Shown here one piece after another: positions 56,259 through 64,000 of a stretch of 64,000 nt of DNA. Source of the stretch: Nocardia pneumoniae NBRC 100136 (GTDB lineage: Bacteria; Actinomycetota; Actinomycetes; Mycobacteriales; Mycobacteriaceae); assembly GCF_000308755.1 (NCBI RefSeq), contig NZ_BAGF01000152.1, positions 248,001 to 312,000 of the forward strand, read 5' to 3'. Numbering within the stretch: position 1 is the first letter of the stretch; every line of letters starts with the position of its first letter. A program made the position numbers and the translations under genes. Under the pieces are notes generated by a model. It was not told where the DNA came from and made no database searches. It worked only from the letters and a program-made list of their open reading frames with translations.

Positions 56259-57838
56259 GTGATCCAGCAGAGGAGTACCGCTACCGCCCCCTCGCCGTCC
56301 GGTGTGCTGTACCGGCATCCCGATTTCCTGAAACTGTGGGGTGCCCAGACGATCAGCGTCGTCGGCACCCGAATCACCGAACTGGCACTTCCTTTGACCG
56401 CCATCGGGCTGTTCGGCGCATCGGCGTTCCAGGTGGGTCTGCTCGCTGCCGCGCACTATGCCCCGTACCTGATCATCGGCCTGCCAGGCTGGCGGCCTGG
56501 CCGTGGTGTCGATCGCCGAGGCCATCGTCGAGTTCGTAGCCTGGCGCTCACGCGACAAAGGACGTACCCGGCTGTCCGATCGCCGACAACGTACGTCACG
56601 AATGCGCGTCAGGCAGGCGACCGATACCAGAAAGCTCGCCGCATTGGCCAGCAATGCGGTTGCCGCGCCGATGGCTTGGGCGAGTAGGCCGCCCAGGCCG
56701 ATGCCAGGCGGGTGCATGGGTGGACCGGCTCCGGCGTAGGCGGGTGATGATCGTTGCCGATATGGTGCGCTTCGGTGTCTTCCTGACGGTGCCGATCGCC
56801 GCGGCGACCGGTGTGCTACACCTGTGGTTGCTGTTTCCCGCCGCCATTGCCGTCGGGATGATGAGCGTATTCTTCGACCTGGCCTCGCAGGCATATCTTC
56901 CGACGCTGGTCGGTGCCCGGCGCCTGGTCGAGGGGAACACCAAACTGCAGTTGTCGCGCACGGCGGGTGATCTGATCGGACCCGGTATCGGCGGCATACT
57001 CGTACAGTGGATCACCGCACCGTTCGCGATAGTGGCCGATGCGGTGAGCTACGTATTCTCGGGACTGGCACTGCTATTGATCCGCCAGCCGGATCCGCGA
57101 CCGCCGCGGAACACCGATACCGGGATGATCGCCGAGATCGTGACCGGGTTGCGAGCTGTCTTCGCCGATCCGCTGTTGCGGCCGCTGCTGTTGGCGACCG
57201 GTGTAGGGAATGCGTTCGGGTTCTTCGGCCTGTGCCAGGCGGTGCTGGTGCTGCACTGCATTCGTGAGCTTCATGTGTCGCCGATGGCTCTGGGCATCGT
57301 GCTCGGTGCCGGCAACGCGGGGATGCTCGCCGGCCCGCTGCTCAACCGCCGGGTGACGAACCGCGCCGGGATCGGGCGGGTCATAGTGGGTGGAGTGCTC
57401 TTGGCCGGTACCGCACTGTCGATTCTGGCGATGGCACCTGCCGGGCCGATGGCTCCACCGGTGCTCGCCACCGGTCTCGCGCCGGTGGGAGCGGGTGTCG
57501 CCGTGGCCAGTATCAATCAGGTCAGCCTCCGTCAGTCGGTGACCGAACCCCACGTGCTCGGCCGGATGACGGCGACCTTTCGTGTCGTGAATTATGGTGC
57601 CATCGCGCTCGGCGCCGCTCTCGGTGGGGTACTGGCCGGGCCGATCGGACTGCGCGGTGTGCTGTGGCTGGCGGCGGCGGGAGGCACCCTGGCCGTGGTG
57701 CCCATCCTGCTGTCACCGATTCGCGCACTGCGCACCATTCCCGCCGCGGCTGACAAATCACCACATACGGGTTGCGGCGCCACCGGCGACGCGGATTGTG
57801 GCGTTCATCAGCCGTGCGTGGCCGACACTGCGATGTAG
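56259..57838 (+). pseudogene. MFS efflux-type transporter gene split by an inverted insert
   Basis: The N-terminal part (GTG at 56259; FLKLWGAQTISVVGTRITEL, LTAIGLFGASAFQVGLLAAA, YLIIGLP) and the rest (AGAWVDRLRRRRVMIVADMV through GRMTATFRVVNYGAIALGAA to 57838) are in different frames and separated by about 221 foreign bases at 56486-56706. Joined precisely they would give LPAGAWVDRLRRR, the normal loop between TM2 and TM3 of MFS_3 (EntS-like) exporters. The 3' part of about 370 residues is uninterrupted, so the inactivation is recent. A truncated product from an internal ATG is possible but would lack TM1-2. Confidence 0.75.
56486..56706 (-). other. Inverted fragment of another MFS gene
   Basis: Read on the minus strand the insert encodes PGIGLGGLLAQAIGAATALL, then ANAASFLVSVACLTRIRDVR, a typical TM5-TM6 part of MFS_3 transporters. 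The host gene has its own version of this part at about 56980-57090 (GPGIGGILVQWITAPFAIVA), so the piece comes from a different MFS gene. The 8-bp sequence TGCCAGGC occurs at both ends (56482-56489 and 56702-56709). Confidence 0.7.
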
Positions 57839-57900
57839 AGGTGGTGACAAAGGCTTTCGACGTCAAGACGTCGGTTCCCAGAACCGGCGTGCCGGCAGTC

Positions 57901-58026
57901 GGCCTGGATTTCACCGCCGCGGATCATGGTTGGTCGAGGTCGGCGAGTAGGTGGAGTGCGGCCAGATGCACCAGGCGGTCGTCGGGTGGGTGCTCGCGGT
58001 GCAGCCAGCGGAGTTGGTGGGCGCGG
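57901..58026 (-). pseudogene. Truncated duplicate of the small gene at 59518-59727
   Basis: 126 bp nearly identical to 59508-59633, offset 1,607 bp. On the minus strand it encodes QLRWLHREHPPDDRLVHLAA and LHLLADLDQP, then a stop. The 5' half of the gene is missing. It forms a direct repeat around the membrane-protein gene 58426-59418. Confidence 0.7.
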
Positions 58027-58330
58027 GGAGTTTTAGGCGACCCTGTTCCGGTGGTGTCGGCCGCGCCGGTTGACCGTTGCGGGATGATGTCGGTCGGACC
58101 TTGCCTCAGCGGACCTGGGCGGCTGCGTATGCCTTAGGCTCCGACAGCCGAAGCGGCACGGGCAGAGCGGGGTTGGAAGCCCCGCCACGACTCCCACCTC
58201 AGCTGTTCGCAAAGAATCCCTTTCGCCGCCCGACGGCGGTGGGACCGCTGGCGAACCCGGGCCACGAGGCCGAGCAGTCCGGGGCGACCGGCGTGTGTGC
58301 TTGTATTTCCGCCCAACCGGCCGAACGCGG

Positions 58331-58356
58331 TAGATGATCGAAGAGAATGTAAGCAG
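58331..58356 (-). repeat. Recurrent TTACAnTC motif, weaker member
   Basis: Reads CTTACATTCTCTTCGATC on the minus strand, about 70 bp before the start of the next gene. Confidence 0.35.
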
Positions 58357-58425
58357 CCGGGTATGCCGAGAAGACTTGCACTCCCTTGATAATCACGATC
58401 ACGTCCGTGCGAATAGTCTCCGCAT

Positions 58426-59418
58426 ATGCATCCCCGCACGCTCCTGGCCATCACCTTGACGATCGTATTTCTGTTGGTGGCCAACACGTACTCGGGCTTC
58501 GCGCTGTATGCCTTCACCCGGGGACCCCGGGTGGAGGCCCAGGTGGTCCGGTGCTCGCACGGGAAATATCCGCGGTGCTCAGGGTGGTGGCTCCTGCCGA
58601 ACGGCAGCACTGCCAGCGGTGCTATCGCCGGTGCGACTACATCCGACCTCGGCACGACGATGGACGTCCGTCTTGCACCGCTCGTCGGCGCGTACAAGGA
58701 CAGTCCATTGACTTTGTGGTCTCGACTGTTCTGGGCGATCGTCGTCGATCTGGCCAATGTCGTCGCCTGGGTCGCGGTGGCGGTCCTGATTGCCCGGGGG
58801 CGCCGCACGGCCCGCGCCTTCGAGCAGCGAACCGACCTCGGTGATGAGCTGTGGTGTGCACACGCGTCGGAGATCACCGACCGCATCGGCAATCGTGTCT
58901 GGGTGGGCCACAAGGCGCGGCGTCACCCGATCACCCGGCGTCGTCTGGTGTCGCTCATCGCCGCGGAGGGCGGAATGGAGTTCCGGGTACGGGCCGAGGA
59001 CGGCATCCTCCACCTCGATCGACGCGATGGTACCGCGGCAGGGCGGATCGAGGCCGACCGCTGCCCTGGCACCCGCCTCGGCTATACGATCTACGATGGG
59101 GCGGGTTCCGCCCGCGCTGTCATCGCCAACACCAGTGTTGCCGACTCGTCGTGGGCGGTCACCGGCACCGACCAAATCCTTTACGCCCGCTTTGTTCTCG
59201 CGGTCGGCGGGCATCGCTTGGCCTTCGAACCGGAGGTTCCCGCACAGCTGCGTCCGCTGCTGGCGGCATTCCTGCTCGACTACGGGCGAATGCTGCTCGA
59301 GGCGGGATCCGGCCCGGTATCCGTCGCCGACCTCTACCGGCGCACCGGCGCAGGATTGCGATCGAATTCGCTCCCTCGCCGAGGGATTCGACGAGGTCGG
59401 TCACCTCGTCGCAAGTAG
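58426..59418 (+). CDS. Membrane-anchored protein with a C-terminal beta-rich domain
   Basis: 330 residues. TM1 is at residues 5-28 (LLAITLTIVFLLVANTYSGF), followed by an outer loop with two Cys, and TM2 is near residues 103-122 (FWAIVVDLANVVAWVAVAVL). The remaining 200 residues alternate short strands (LHLDRRDGTAAGRIE, YTIYDGAGSARAVIAN, FVLAVGGHRLAFEP). This pattern is faintly like scramblase/LURP-one-type barrels, which is not certain. The last 25 residues are Arg/Ser-rich and unlike the rest, so the C-terminus may be altered at the duplication border. No clear Shine-Dalgarno was found before ATG 58426. Function unknown. Confidence 0.6.
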   Translation: MHPRTLLAITLTIVFLLVANTYSGFALYAFTRGPRVEAQVVRCSHGKYPRCSGWWLLPNGSTASGAIAGATTSDLGTTMDVRLAPLVGAYKDSPLTLWSRLFWAIVVDLANVVAWVAVAVLIARGRRTARAFEQRTDLGDELWCAHASEITDRIGNRVWVGHKARRHPITRRRLVSLIAAEGGMEFRVRAEDGILHLDRRDGTAAGRIEADRCPGTRLGYTIYDGAGSARAVIANTSVADSSWAVTGTDQILYARFVLAVGGHRLAFEPEVPAQLRPLLAAFLLDYGRMLLEAGSGPVSVADLYRRTGAGLRSNSLPRRGIRRGRSPRRK

Positions 59419-59517
59419 CGGTCTTAAGGTGTTCGCCCATCTACAGTTGCGCCAGCTGACCACCGCGCATCCCGGCCGGTTCGGCACCCTTGTGCGGGTC
59501 GGCATTCGGCCTGGATT

Positions 59518-59727
59518 TCACCGCCGCGGATATGGTTGGTCGAGGTCGGCGAGTAGATGGGGTGCGGCCAGATGCACCAGGCAGTCGTCGGGTGGGTGAT
59601 GGCGGTGCAGCCAGCGGAGTTGGCGGGCGCATTCGACGGTCAGGCCGATCAGGCGGATGCGGCAGAGGTGTTCGGCCAGCGGTCTGTCCGCGTGGACGAA
59701 TAGGTCGGGGTGCAACTGCTCTGGCAT
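59518..59727 (-). CDS. Small conserved-looking protein, 69 residues
   Basis: Soluble and His/Leu/Arg-rich (CARQLRWLHRHHPPDDCLVH). GGGAG at 59734-59738 precedes the ATG by 6 nt and overlaps the last codons of the gene before it, so the two are translationally linked. The 3' two thirds occur again at 57901-58026, which shows that this DNA was copied. Family not recognised. Confidence 0.55.
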   Translation of the reverse strand: MPEQLHPDLFVHADRPLAEHLCRIRLIGLTVECARQLRWLHRHHPPDDCLVHLAAPHLLADLDQPYPRR

Positions 59728-59730
59728 CCG

Positions 59731-60006
59731 TTACTCCCATAGGTCGGCGCACGGCAGCGGAGGCAGGTGTGCGTCGACGGTGTCGTCGACGACGACCCGC
59801 AGGTCGAGTTCCGAATAGCGGCTCGCCAGCAGGTCGGCGATGTTCTGGGCTTGTTCGGCTGTGGCCTGATAGTCCAGCGTCAGTTCGCGGAATTCGATGT
59901 GGACGTGCTGGATTCGGCGGGGTGGGCGGTCCCCGCTCGCTTGCGGGCCGATGTCGTCGGCGTGAGCTCGATGGTGGGGTTCGTCATCGCCGGATGCGGC
60001 GCTCAT
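59731..60006 (-). CDS. Small protein, 91 residues, first gene of a two-gene unit
   Basis: The start is chosen at ATG 60006 because the upstream part of the frame (Arg/Thr-rich) looks non-coding. The body reads HVHIEFRELTLDYQATAEQA and QNIADLLASRYSELDLRVVV, one strand-helix-strand unit, acidic at the end. The stop TAA is 3 nt before the next ATG. No family assigned. The Shine-Dalgarno is weak. Confidence 0.45.
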   Translation of the reverse strand: MSAASGDDEPHHRAHADDIGPQASGDRPPRRIQHVHIEFRELTLDYQATAEQAQNIADLLASRYSELDLRVVVDDTVDAHLPPLPCADLWE

Positions 60007-60230
60007 CCGCTGGATCACCGTGGCTTGGTCACGGACGGCACGACGCGGCCGGCGTCGATGAGCTTCTCGGAGATACCGATACCGATATGGGTTGGTTGTG
60101 GTGTGAAACGTCTTGCTGGGCAACGTCGTCCAACGACGAAAGGTCATCATGGAGTGCGGGTATCAGGTGATCAATACCGGCTCGCCGTCGAGAAAGTCGA
60201 CGATATGCTGATAGATCCTCGAGCGGATCA

Positions 60231-60268
60231 CGCTTCCATGTCCGGGCTGCCACCCGGACATGGAAGCG
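60231..60268. terminator. Perfect 16-bp hairpin
   Basis: Arms 60231-60246 and 60253-60268, loop of 6 nt. No T tract on either side. It lies between the 3' part of the pectate-lyase-like remnant and the small gene unit. It could be a transcription terminator or a recombination relic. Confidence 0.5.
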
Positions 60269-60339
60269 TAGTTGCGTGCTACCTCGGTCAGCTGCGGCCC
60301 TTGGGCGTTACCCCTTACGCAGGTACGGGGCATCCGCGT

Positions 60340-60864
60340 TACGCATCGGTGGCCGAGCCTCCGCGAGTGCCGGTGATCACCGTGTTCGCTGAGTCGTCGT
60401 CCCATTGACCGGCTCCACGCAGCACGACCCCGTCGTGCTGCATTACGATTGTGCCGGCGACTTTGTAATGGCCAGCTGCGAGGCGAAGCGCACCCCGCAA
60501 ACCGTTGGCGCCCCAGTGGCATCGCGCCGACCTCGTCGAGAGCGGCCTGAATGTGAGCGGTGTTGTCACCGCTGATCGGGCCGATCTCCTTGACGACCGG
60601 CACGGAAGGCAGCGGCACTTCACCATTGCGATACCCGGCCCAGCTGAAGTCGGGGATCTCCTTGCCCCGCGGATCCTCTTTGCAGACGAGCCGACCGTTG
60701 GCATCCGGGTACACAAGCTGCGAGTGCCATCCGGCCGCGTGGGCGGGATCGGGCGAGGTTGTACTGCGAACCAAGGGCGTCACAGCGCCCGCGGCCATCG
60801 CGCCACTGCCGATCCTGAGCAGATCACTAAGAGTCGTCGTCGCGCCTGAGTGCCCACACCGCAT
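60340..60864 (-). pseudogene. Secreted pectate-lyase-like protein, truncated and frameshifted
   Basis: The N-terminus LLRIGSGAMAAGAVTPLV looks like the hydrophobic part of a Tat-type signal, but the twin Arg is not there. After it come LVYPDANGRLVCKEDPRGKE, IPDFSWAGYRNGEVPLPSVP and GDNTAHIQAALDEVGAMPLG. The frame then shifts to GANGLRGALRLAAGHYKVAG and MQHDGVVLRGAGQ. This order (Asp-Asn-Thr-x-x-Ile-Gln-x-Ala, then GVVLRGAG) marks the start of right-handed beta-helix pectate-lyase-like proteins. Most of the helix is missing, so the gene is dead. Confidence 0.6.
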
Positions 60865-60943
60865 CGGCTGGCAGCAGATTCAGCTGGTCGGCGAATTCCT
60901 CTGGCAGCAAGGGATTGTGCAGTCTTTCATCGTGCCGGGGATC

Positions 60944-61420
60944 TCAACTGTCCCACCCGAGGTGCAGGATGGTGGCCCGGCCCGGGGCCAGTAGCAGCCA
61001 ATCCGTCCACGCCGCCGCGTACCAATCGCGCGGCTGGAAATCCACCTTTGCGACCGAGCGGATTTCGCCCAGCTCCGTAGCGATCAGATCGGCCAGTTCC
61101 GCGCCGAGCCGAGCCGCCTCGGCGCACTGCTGCTCTGTCAAATGATCGAAAGGATTGTCACTGACGTGGTCGATCAGCGCCCGCCGCCAGCGTCCGTCGC
61201 GTTTGCGATGGGTAACCCCGGCGACCGTGCCCTTGGCCTCGCCAGCCCGATAGACCTGTGCGGCACATGTTTTCAATGCCGCCGGATTCGTCGGGAAGCG
61301 GTCCAGCATGACGATCGGATACAGGTCCACGTGGGCGATGAAACCGGTCCCGATTCGCGCTCGGTCGATGCGGTCGACAATCTCGACCCAGCGGTCGTGG
61401 GCCGCCGCGCTCAGCGACAT
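60944..61420 (-). CDS. Hypothetical protein, 158 residues
   Basis: Start ATG 61420, which follows GGCGGTGGC; the longer frame upstream is Arg/His/Cys-rich and looks non-coding. The protein is soluble and mostly helical (DRWVEIVDRIDRARIGTGFI; AARLGAELADLIATELGEIR) and ends in Trp-rich WYAAAWTDWLLLAPG. No family recognised. It is the best preserved frame of the last 5 kb. Confidence 0.55.
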   Translation of the reverse strand: MSLSAAAHDRWVEIVDRIDRARIGTGFIAHVDLYPIVMLDRFPTNPAALKTCAAQVYRAGEAKGTVAGVTHRKRDGRWRRALIDHVSDNPFDHLTEQQCAEAARLGAELADLIATELGEIRSVAKVDFQPRDWYAAAWTDWLLLAPGRATILHLGWDS

Positions 61421-61630
61421 GGCGCCACCGCCGCATTCAGCCCGCTCCGCAGGGCGCGGGAACGCGCCGACATGCCCCACGAGGCGACAATCGAACCGCC
61501 GCCGATTCGTACGACAGTGTGCCGACACATGAACGGCGTGGGGCGGCCGCCAGAACCTACCATTCGTTGAGCATCGCACGAGCCCCGCATTTCTTCAAAG
61601 CCATTACAACCAGCCCGATCGCGCCCGCCC

Positions 61631-61650
61631 TTTGCTGAAGGGACTGTAAA
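61631..61650 (-). repeat. Recurrent TTTACAnTC motif
   Basis: Reads TTTACAGTCCCTTCAGCAAA on the minus strand. It faces away from the plus-strand copy at 61749. Confidence 0.45.
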
Positions 61651-61748
61651 TTATTTCCAGCAACCCGGTCGGTGCGTTTATGGGTCAGCTACTACGGCCT
61701 CCGCGGGACGGGCTATGAGGTAGCCGCCCCGCAATTTCTCGGCGGATC

Positions 61749-61771
61749 TTTTACAGTCGCTTGATCTCGAG
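61749..61771 (+). repeat. Recurrent TTTACAnTC motif
   Basis: Reads TTTTACAGTCGCTTGATCTC. Strong member of the set, about 65 bp from the end of the MFS remnant. Confidence 0.5.
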
Positions 61772-61835
61772 ATTCCGTGCGCCATGTCGATCTCGGCGGA
61801 CACCCCGGCCGCGGTGACGATCCGATGCTCAGCGT

Positions 61836-62352
61836 TCACCACGACCCGCTCTCACACATTGTCACTGGGCCGAGGGCTCCGGTGTTCAGGGCGATACGAA
61901 ACATCGAAAACGCCATCACCCGATGCTCATCTGGCATGATCGTTGAACAGGACCGCGGCGGCCGGGCGGTAAGACTGGGCGGCGAACCCGGCAAGCGCGA
62001 CCACAGCGGTGAGCACACCGGGAACATGCCCGGTGTGCTCACCGCCGGAATCAGACCGAGGGCAGTGCGGACCCGGTCATGCCGGTGACAATGGTGGTGC
62101 GTGAACCCATCCGTGCCGTCGATTCGCCGCCGGCCACCATGCCGAACACTGCGCCGATGCTGTAGACGGTGAGCGCCGAACCGGCTTGCCCAACCGAGAA
62201 TCCCTGCTACGTCGGATACAGCACGAGGTAGGCCTGCGCGAATGCGCCCAGTTGATTCACCATGATGCCGGCCAGCAGATACCGGGCCGGACGCGGAGTG
62301 TCCCGGAGTGTGGTGATGCGCCGGTGCGGCGGATGGCTTTCGTGGCACTCAT
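61836..62352 (-). pseudogene. MFS transporter remnant with frameshift and in-frame stop
   Basis: The old start is ATG 62352, in an ATGA overlap with the stop of the small gene before it. A frameshift leads to RYLLAGIMVNQLGAFAQAYL and VLYPT, then a TAG, then in the same frame QGFSVGQAGSALTVYSIGAV and FGMVAGGESTARMGSR. Later, in another frame, comes FSMFRIALNTGALGPV. These are TM1 to TM4/5 of an MFS_1 exporter. The C-terminal two thirds are gone. Confidence 0.65.
62006..62045. terminator. Perfect 17-bp hairpin inside the MFS remnant
   Basis: Arms 62006-62022 and 62029-62045, loop of 6 nt: the same geometry as the hairpin at 60231-60268. No T tract. Its place inside a dead gene suggests an insertion scar or a site, more than a terminator. 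Confidence 0.45.
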
Positions 62353-62519
62353 CGGTGTGACCTGTCGACCGTCGTTGGCGAGGCGGCATCGGAGCCGGCG
62401 AGCAGCAGCTGCCACAGCCGCGCCCGCTCGGCGCGGGTGACATGGCATTTCGGCAGTGTGCCGATCCGGCGAAGGAAGTCGCGAAGCGGGCTGTGCGTCG
62501 CAACCGGAGGAAAGCTCAT
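62349..62519 (-). CDS. Small protein, 56 residues, coupled to the MFS remnant
   Basis: Begins MSFPPVATHSPLRDFLRRIG, helical and basic. GAGGGA stands just before the ATG. Its TGA overlaps the ATG of the dead MFS gene (ATGA), a sign of former translational coupling. No family recognised; it may be the N-terminal stump of a larger gene. Confidence 0.4.
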   Translation of the reverse strand: MSFPPVATHSPLRDFLRRIGTLPKCHVTRAERARLWQLLLAGSDAASPTTVDRSHR

Positions 62520-62603
62520 CGAATCCCTCATCTGTAACCGCTTCCCCGCCTGCGCAAGAGCATATTGTCGCGGGCGACAACGCCGGACAGTAAAATGGAG
62601 AGA

Positions 62604-62627
62604 ACTTACACTCATTTGATCTGAGTC
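62604..62627 (+). repeat. Recurrent TTACAnTC motif
   Basis: Reads ACTTACACTCATTTGATCTG. Confidence 0.5.
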
Positions 62628-63153
62628 GGGCATCCGAGCGGCGACAGGCGGGATCATTCTGTGCAGTAGACCGCATTACCTTATGGGAATGTAAAATCGG
62701 GACGCTATGCCAGCGCACTTGATCAATGTTGATAAGCGCGTCGGGTTATGGTTAGGGGATTCTGACTTCCGGAGGTGAGTCGAGTGGCCCGTGCGGGGTC
62801 CGAAGACTCGACTGGAGCGGTGGACTGAAAGAATGTAAATAGCGGTGTCCGTGCTGTCTCTCGCGCTCTATGTTGCGTCGGATTGCGATGCGAATTATCT
62901 CGCAACCGCCCTCCCGGTGGCCGCGCAGACGACCATGCCCAATGGGGCATGGATACCACACTTAGTCGACGTGACCAGCTCTGATTCATGGACCTCGGCT
63001 CGCCGAACGTATATGGCGATCGGCGGCCCACGGTTCCTCGAGCATTGAAGGAAATGCCCAAATATCGGCGGCGAACCTCAAGTGGTGCTCAAATTTGCAG
63101 TTGGTCCGCATATTGATTCGCCGTGCGAGTGGCGCATCGTGTATCGATGGTGT

Positions 63154-63226
63154 GGCCCGCATGGCTGGTGCGCGCTTCGAACCTTGTCTGCGGGGTGGTT
63201 CGAAGCGCGCACCAGCCATGCGGGCC
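63154..63226. repeat. Perfect 30-bp inverted repeat with 13-nt loop
   Basis: Arms 63154-63183 and 63197-63226 match without error. The arms are GC-rich and would form a very stable hairpin. No T tract follows. It does not sit at the end of any recognised gene. Confidence 0.85.
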
Positions 63227-63339
63227 GCGCTTGGGATGACAAGCGCATCCGCTTGGAAGGGGCCGGCAGGATGAGGGGCTGCCGACCCCAATTACGAGCA
63301 TACAGTCACCAAAGGCCTTGTCGTCCAGTGCTATTCGAG

Positions 63340-63363
63340 AACTTACAGCCTCTTGAGGCGGAC
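63340..63363 (+). repeat. Recurrent TTACAnTC motif
   Basis: Reads ACTTACAGCCTCTTGAGGCG, a more divergent copy. Confidence 0.35.
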
Positions 63364-63393
63364 GTTTCTGCGACGCGGGCGCTGGACGCCCAG

Positions 63394-63549
63394 TCAGCGC
63401 TGGACATCGTGTTCTCGCCTGCGGAGGTGAGTCGGAGTCGCGCGCGGTCGGCGAGCCCGGCCGCGCTGTTGTGGCCAGCTGAGGGCCGCCAGGATGACAA
63501 GCGCCTCCACGGTGATGACCGTCACTGCGGTTGCTTGAAGGGTGGTCAT
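63394..63549 (-). CDS. Small single-span membrane peptide, 51 residues
   Basis: Begins MTTLQATAVTVITVEALVIL, one hydrophobic helix, followed by a very basic tail (RGRARRPRATP). ATG 63555 two codons upstream is an alternative start. An 8-bp inverted repeat lies about 60 bp upstream at 63606-63633. No Shine-Dalgarno is clear. Weak candidate. Confidence 0.3.
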   Translation of the reverse strand: MTTLQATAVTVITVEALVILAALSWPQQRGRARRPRATPTHLRRREHDVQR

Positions 63550-63605
63550 GTACATGCCCGTTCGTGGTGTTGGGGGAGCGACTTCCTTGCTGCTGATGCA
63601 AATAG

Positions 63606-63633
63606 AATTGCACAACATAGGCATCGTGCAATT
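63606..63633. promoter_or_regulatory. Operator-like inverted repeat AATTGCAC-N12-GTGCAATT
   Basis: Exact 8-bp arms with a 12-nt spacer, AT-rich in a GC-rich setting, upstream of the small membrane peptide. It has the look of a dimeric repressor site (IclR, TetR or GntR size). No regulator gene is in view. Confidence 0.4.
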
Positions 63634-63682
63634 TAATATGCCCACCGGTGGGGTGTCCGCCGTGGCCGCGGAGAGGCAAGCT

Positions 63683-63900
63683 ACATCGGGGCGGTGAGTT
63701 CGAGAACCGAGATGGTCGGGTCCGGCCCGCTCGGAGTCGAAGCGGTCGGTGGCGGCAGCGACCGGGCGTAGTCCCAACAGCAGTCCGTTGGCATGGAACA
63801 CGACGCCACCGTAGAGCTGGTACGGATCGGTACGAACCTGCGGATCATGTGGGCCACCAAGACATTCCCGCGCCGCCAAGGCCGAGTTCACCCGCAACAT
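63683..63900 (-). pseudogene. Unassigned minus-strand coding remnant
   Basis: Reads DPYQLYGGVVFHANGLLLGL, RPVAAATDRFDSE in one frame. A plausible ending, SGPDPTISVLELTAPM, follows in the next frame, so a frameshift is likely. No start was found. Family not recognised. Confidence 0.3.
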
Positions 63901-64000
63901 GGGTCGGATGGTTACGACGCCGGCTACTCAGTCATGGAATCGGTGTCCGCATGGTTGCAGCACACCGCGGCCGAAGGCGCACTGGCAACGGTGCGCGCTG

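Larger units (their letters stand above)
57839..58425. other. Gene-poor stretch between the MFS remnant and the next gene
   Basis: Apart from the duplicated fragment at 57901-58026 and a recurrent motif at 58331-58356, no frame shows a recognisable or consistent protein. Confidence 0.5.
62520..63393. other. Non-coding stretch with motifs and a large hairpin
   Basis: No convincing gene. It holds the recurrent motif at 62604, weaker copies on the minus strand at 62679-62700 and 62821-62840, another at 63340, and the 30-bp hairpin at 63154-63226. Confidence 0.45.

Noticed and set aside
58077..58337. Plus-strand frame of 86 codons
   Set aside because: Composition is Pro/Arg/Gly-rich like random high-GC DNA, with no Shine-Dalgarno and no motif.
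63793..64000. Plus-strand frame open at the right window edge (begins MEHDATVELVRIGTNLRIMW)
   Set aside because: It overlaps a minus-strand remnant that reads more like protein, and there is no ribosome site. Only 69 codons are visible, so it is undecided.
44507..64000. Insertion sequence or prophage
   Set aside because: Despite many broken genes and repeats, no transposase, integrase, resolvase or phage structural gene was recognised in any frame.

Overview
The window is high-GC DNA with dense long reading frames, typical of an actinobacterium. The DUF1023-type alpha/beta hydrolase fold, the proline-rich N-terminus followed by one membrane span, the SUFU/SUKH-type immunity-like genes and the MFS and SDR debris all suggest a Nocardia-like member of the Mycobacteriales. 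This placement is an inference. No rRNA or tRNA gene, CRISPR array, integrase or intact transposase was recognised.

Region 1 (1-37329) is one uninterrupted plus-strand reading frame of at least 12,432 codons. It is open at the left window edge, so the true start probably lies outside. It is not an NRPS or PKS. It reads as a chain of enzyme-like and regulator-like modules joined by disordered, Gly/Pro/Arg/Asp-rich linkers, several of which carry the same repeated signature. The first third holds GHKL/anti-sigma-like segments, a sigma-region-4-like helix-turn-helix and a long helical region with four Cys that could bind zinc. The middle holds a complete N-acyl-D-amino-acid deacylase domain, papain-like segments, a DUF1023 hydrolase, a glycerophosphodiesterase-like barrel and a complete GT4 glycosyltransferase. 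The last third (26-37.3 kb) alternates ECF-sigma-like helical modules with five segments that I read as edema factor/CyaA/ExoY-type nucleotidyl cyclase domains. Three keep the Lys-x6-Lys, Asp-x-Asp and His-Gly motifs of that family. Two segments between them look like catalytically dead phosphatidylinositol-kinase-like domains. Several modules occur as an intact copy plus a decayed copy.

Region 2 (37.4-44.5 kb) holds a DUF2625/SDR chimeric pseudogene, a proline-rich single-span membrane protein, a DUF4132-like protein with a frameshifted C-terminus, and on the minus strand a small membrane protein and an MFS transporter.

Region 3 (44.5-55.8 kb) holds remnants of a SUKH-like and a SUFU-domain gene, one intact SUFU-domain gene, and two tandem paralogous TPR proteins of 1,450 and 1,464 residues. 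SUFU and SUKH proteins are known as immunity proteins of polymorphic toxin systems, so this block may relate to the giant protein upstream. That link rests only on proximity and family knowledge.

Region 4 (55.8-64 kb) is a gene graveyard. It holds an MFS gene split by an inverted piece of another MFS gene, a second MFS remnant with an in-frame stop, a pectate-lyase-like remnant, a 126-bp duplication, three long perfect hairpins and small ORFs. A short motif close to TTTACAnTCnCTTgA recurs on both strands of regions 2-4 and often sits beside broken genes.
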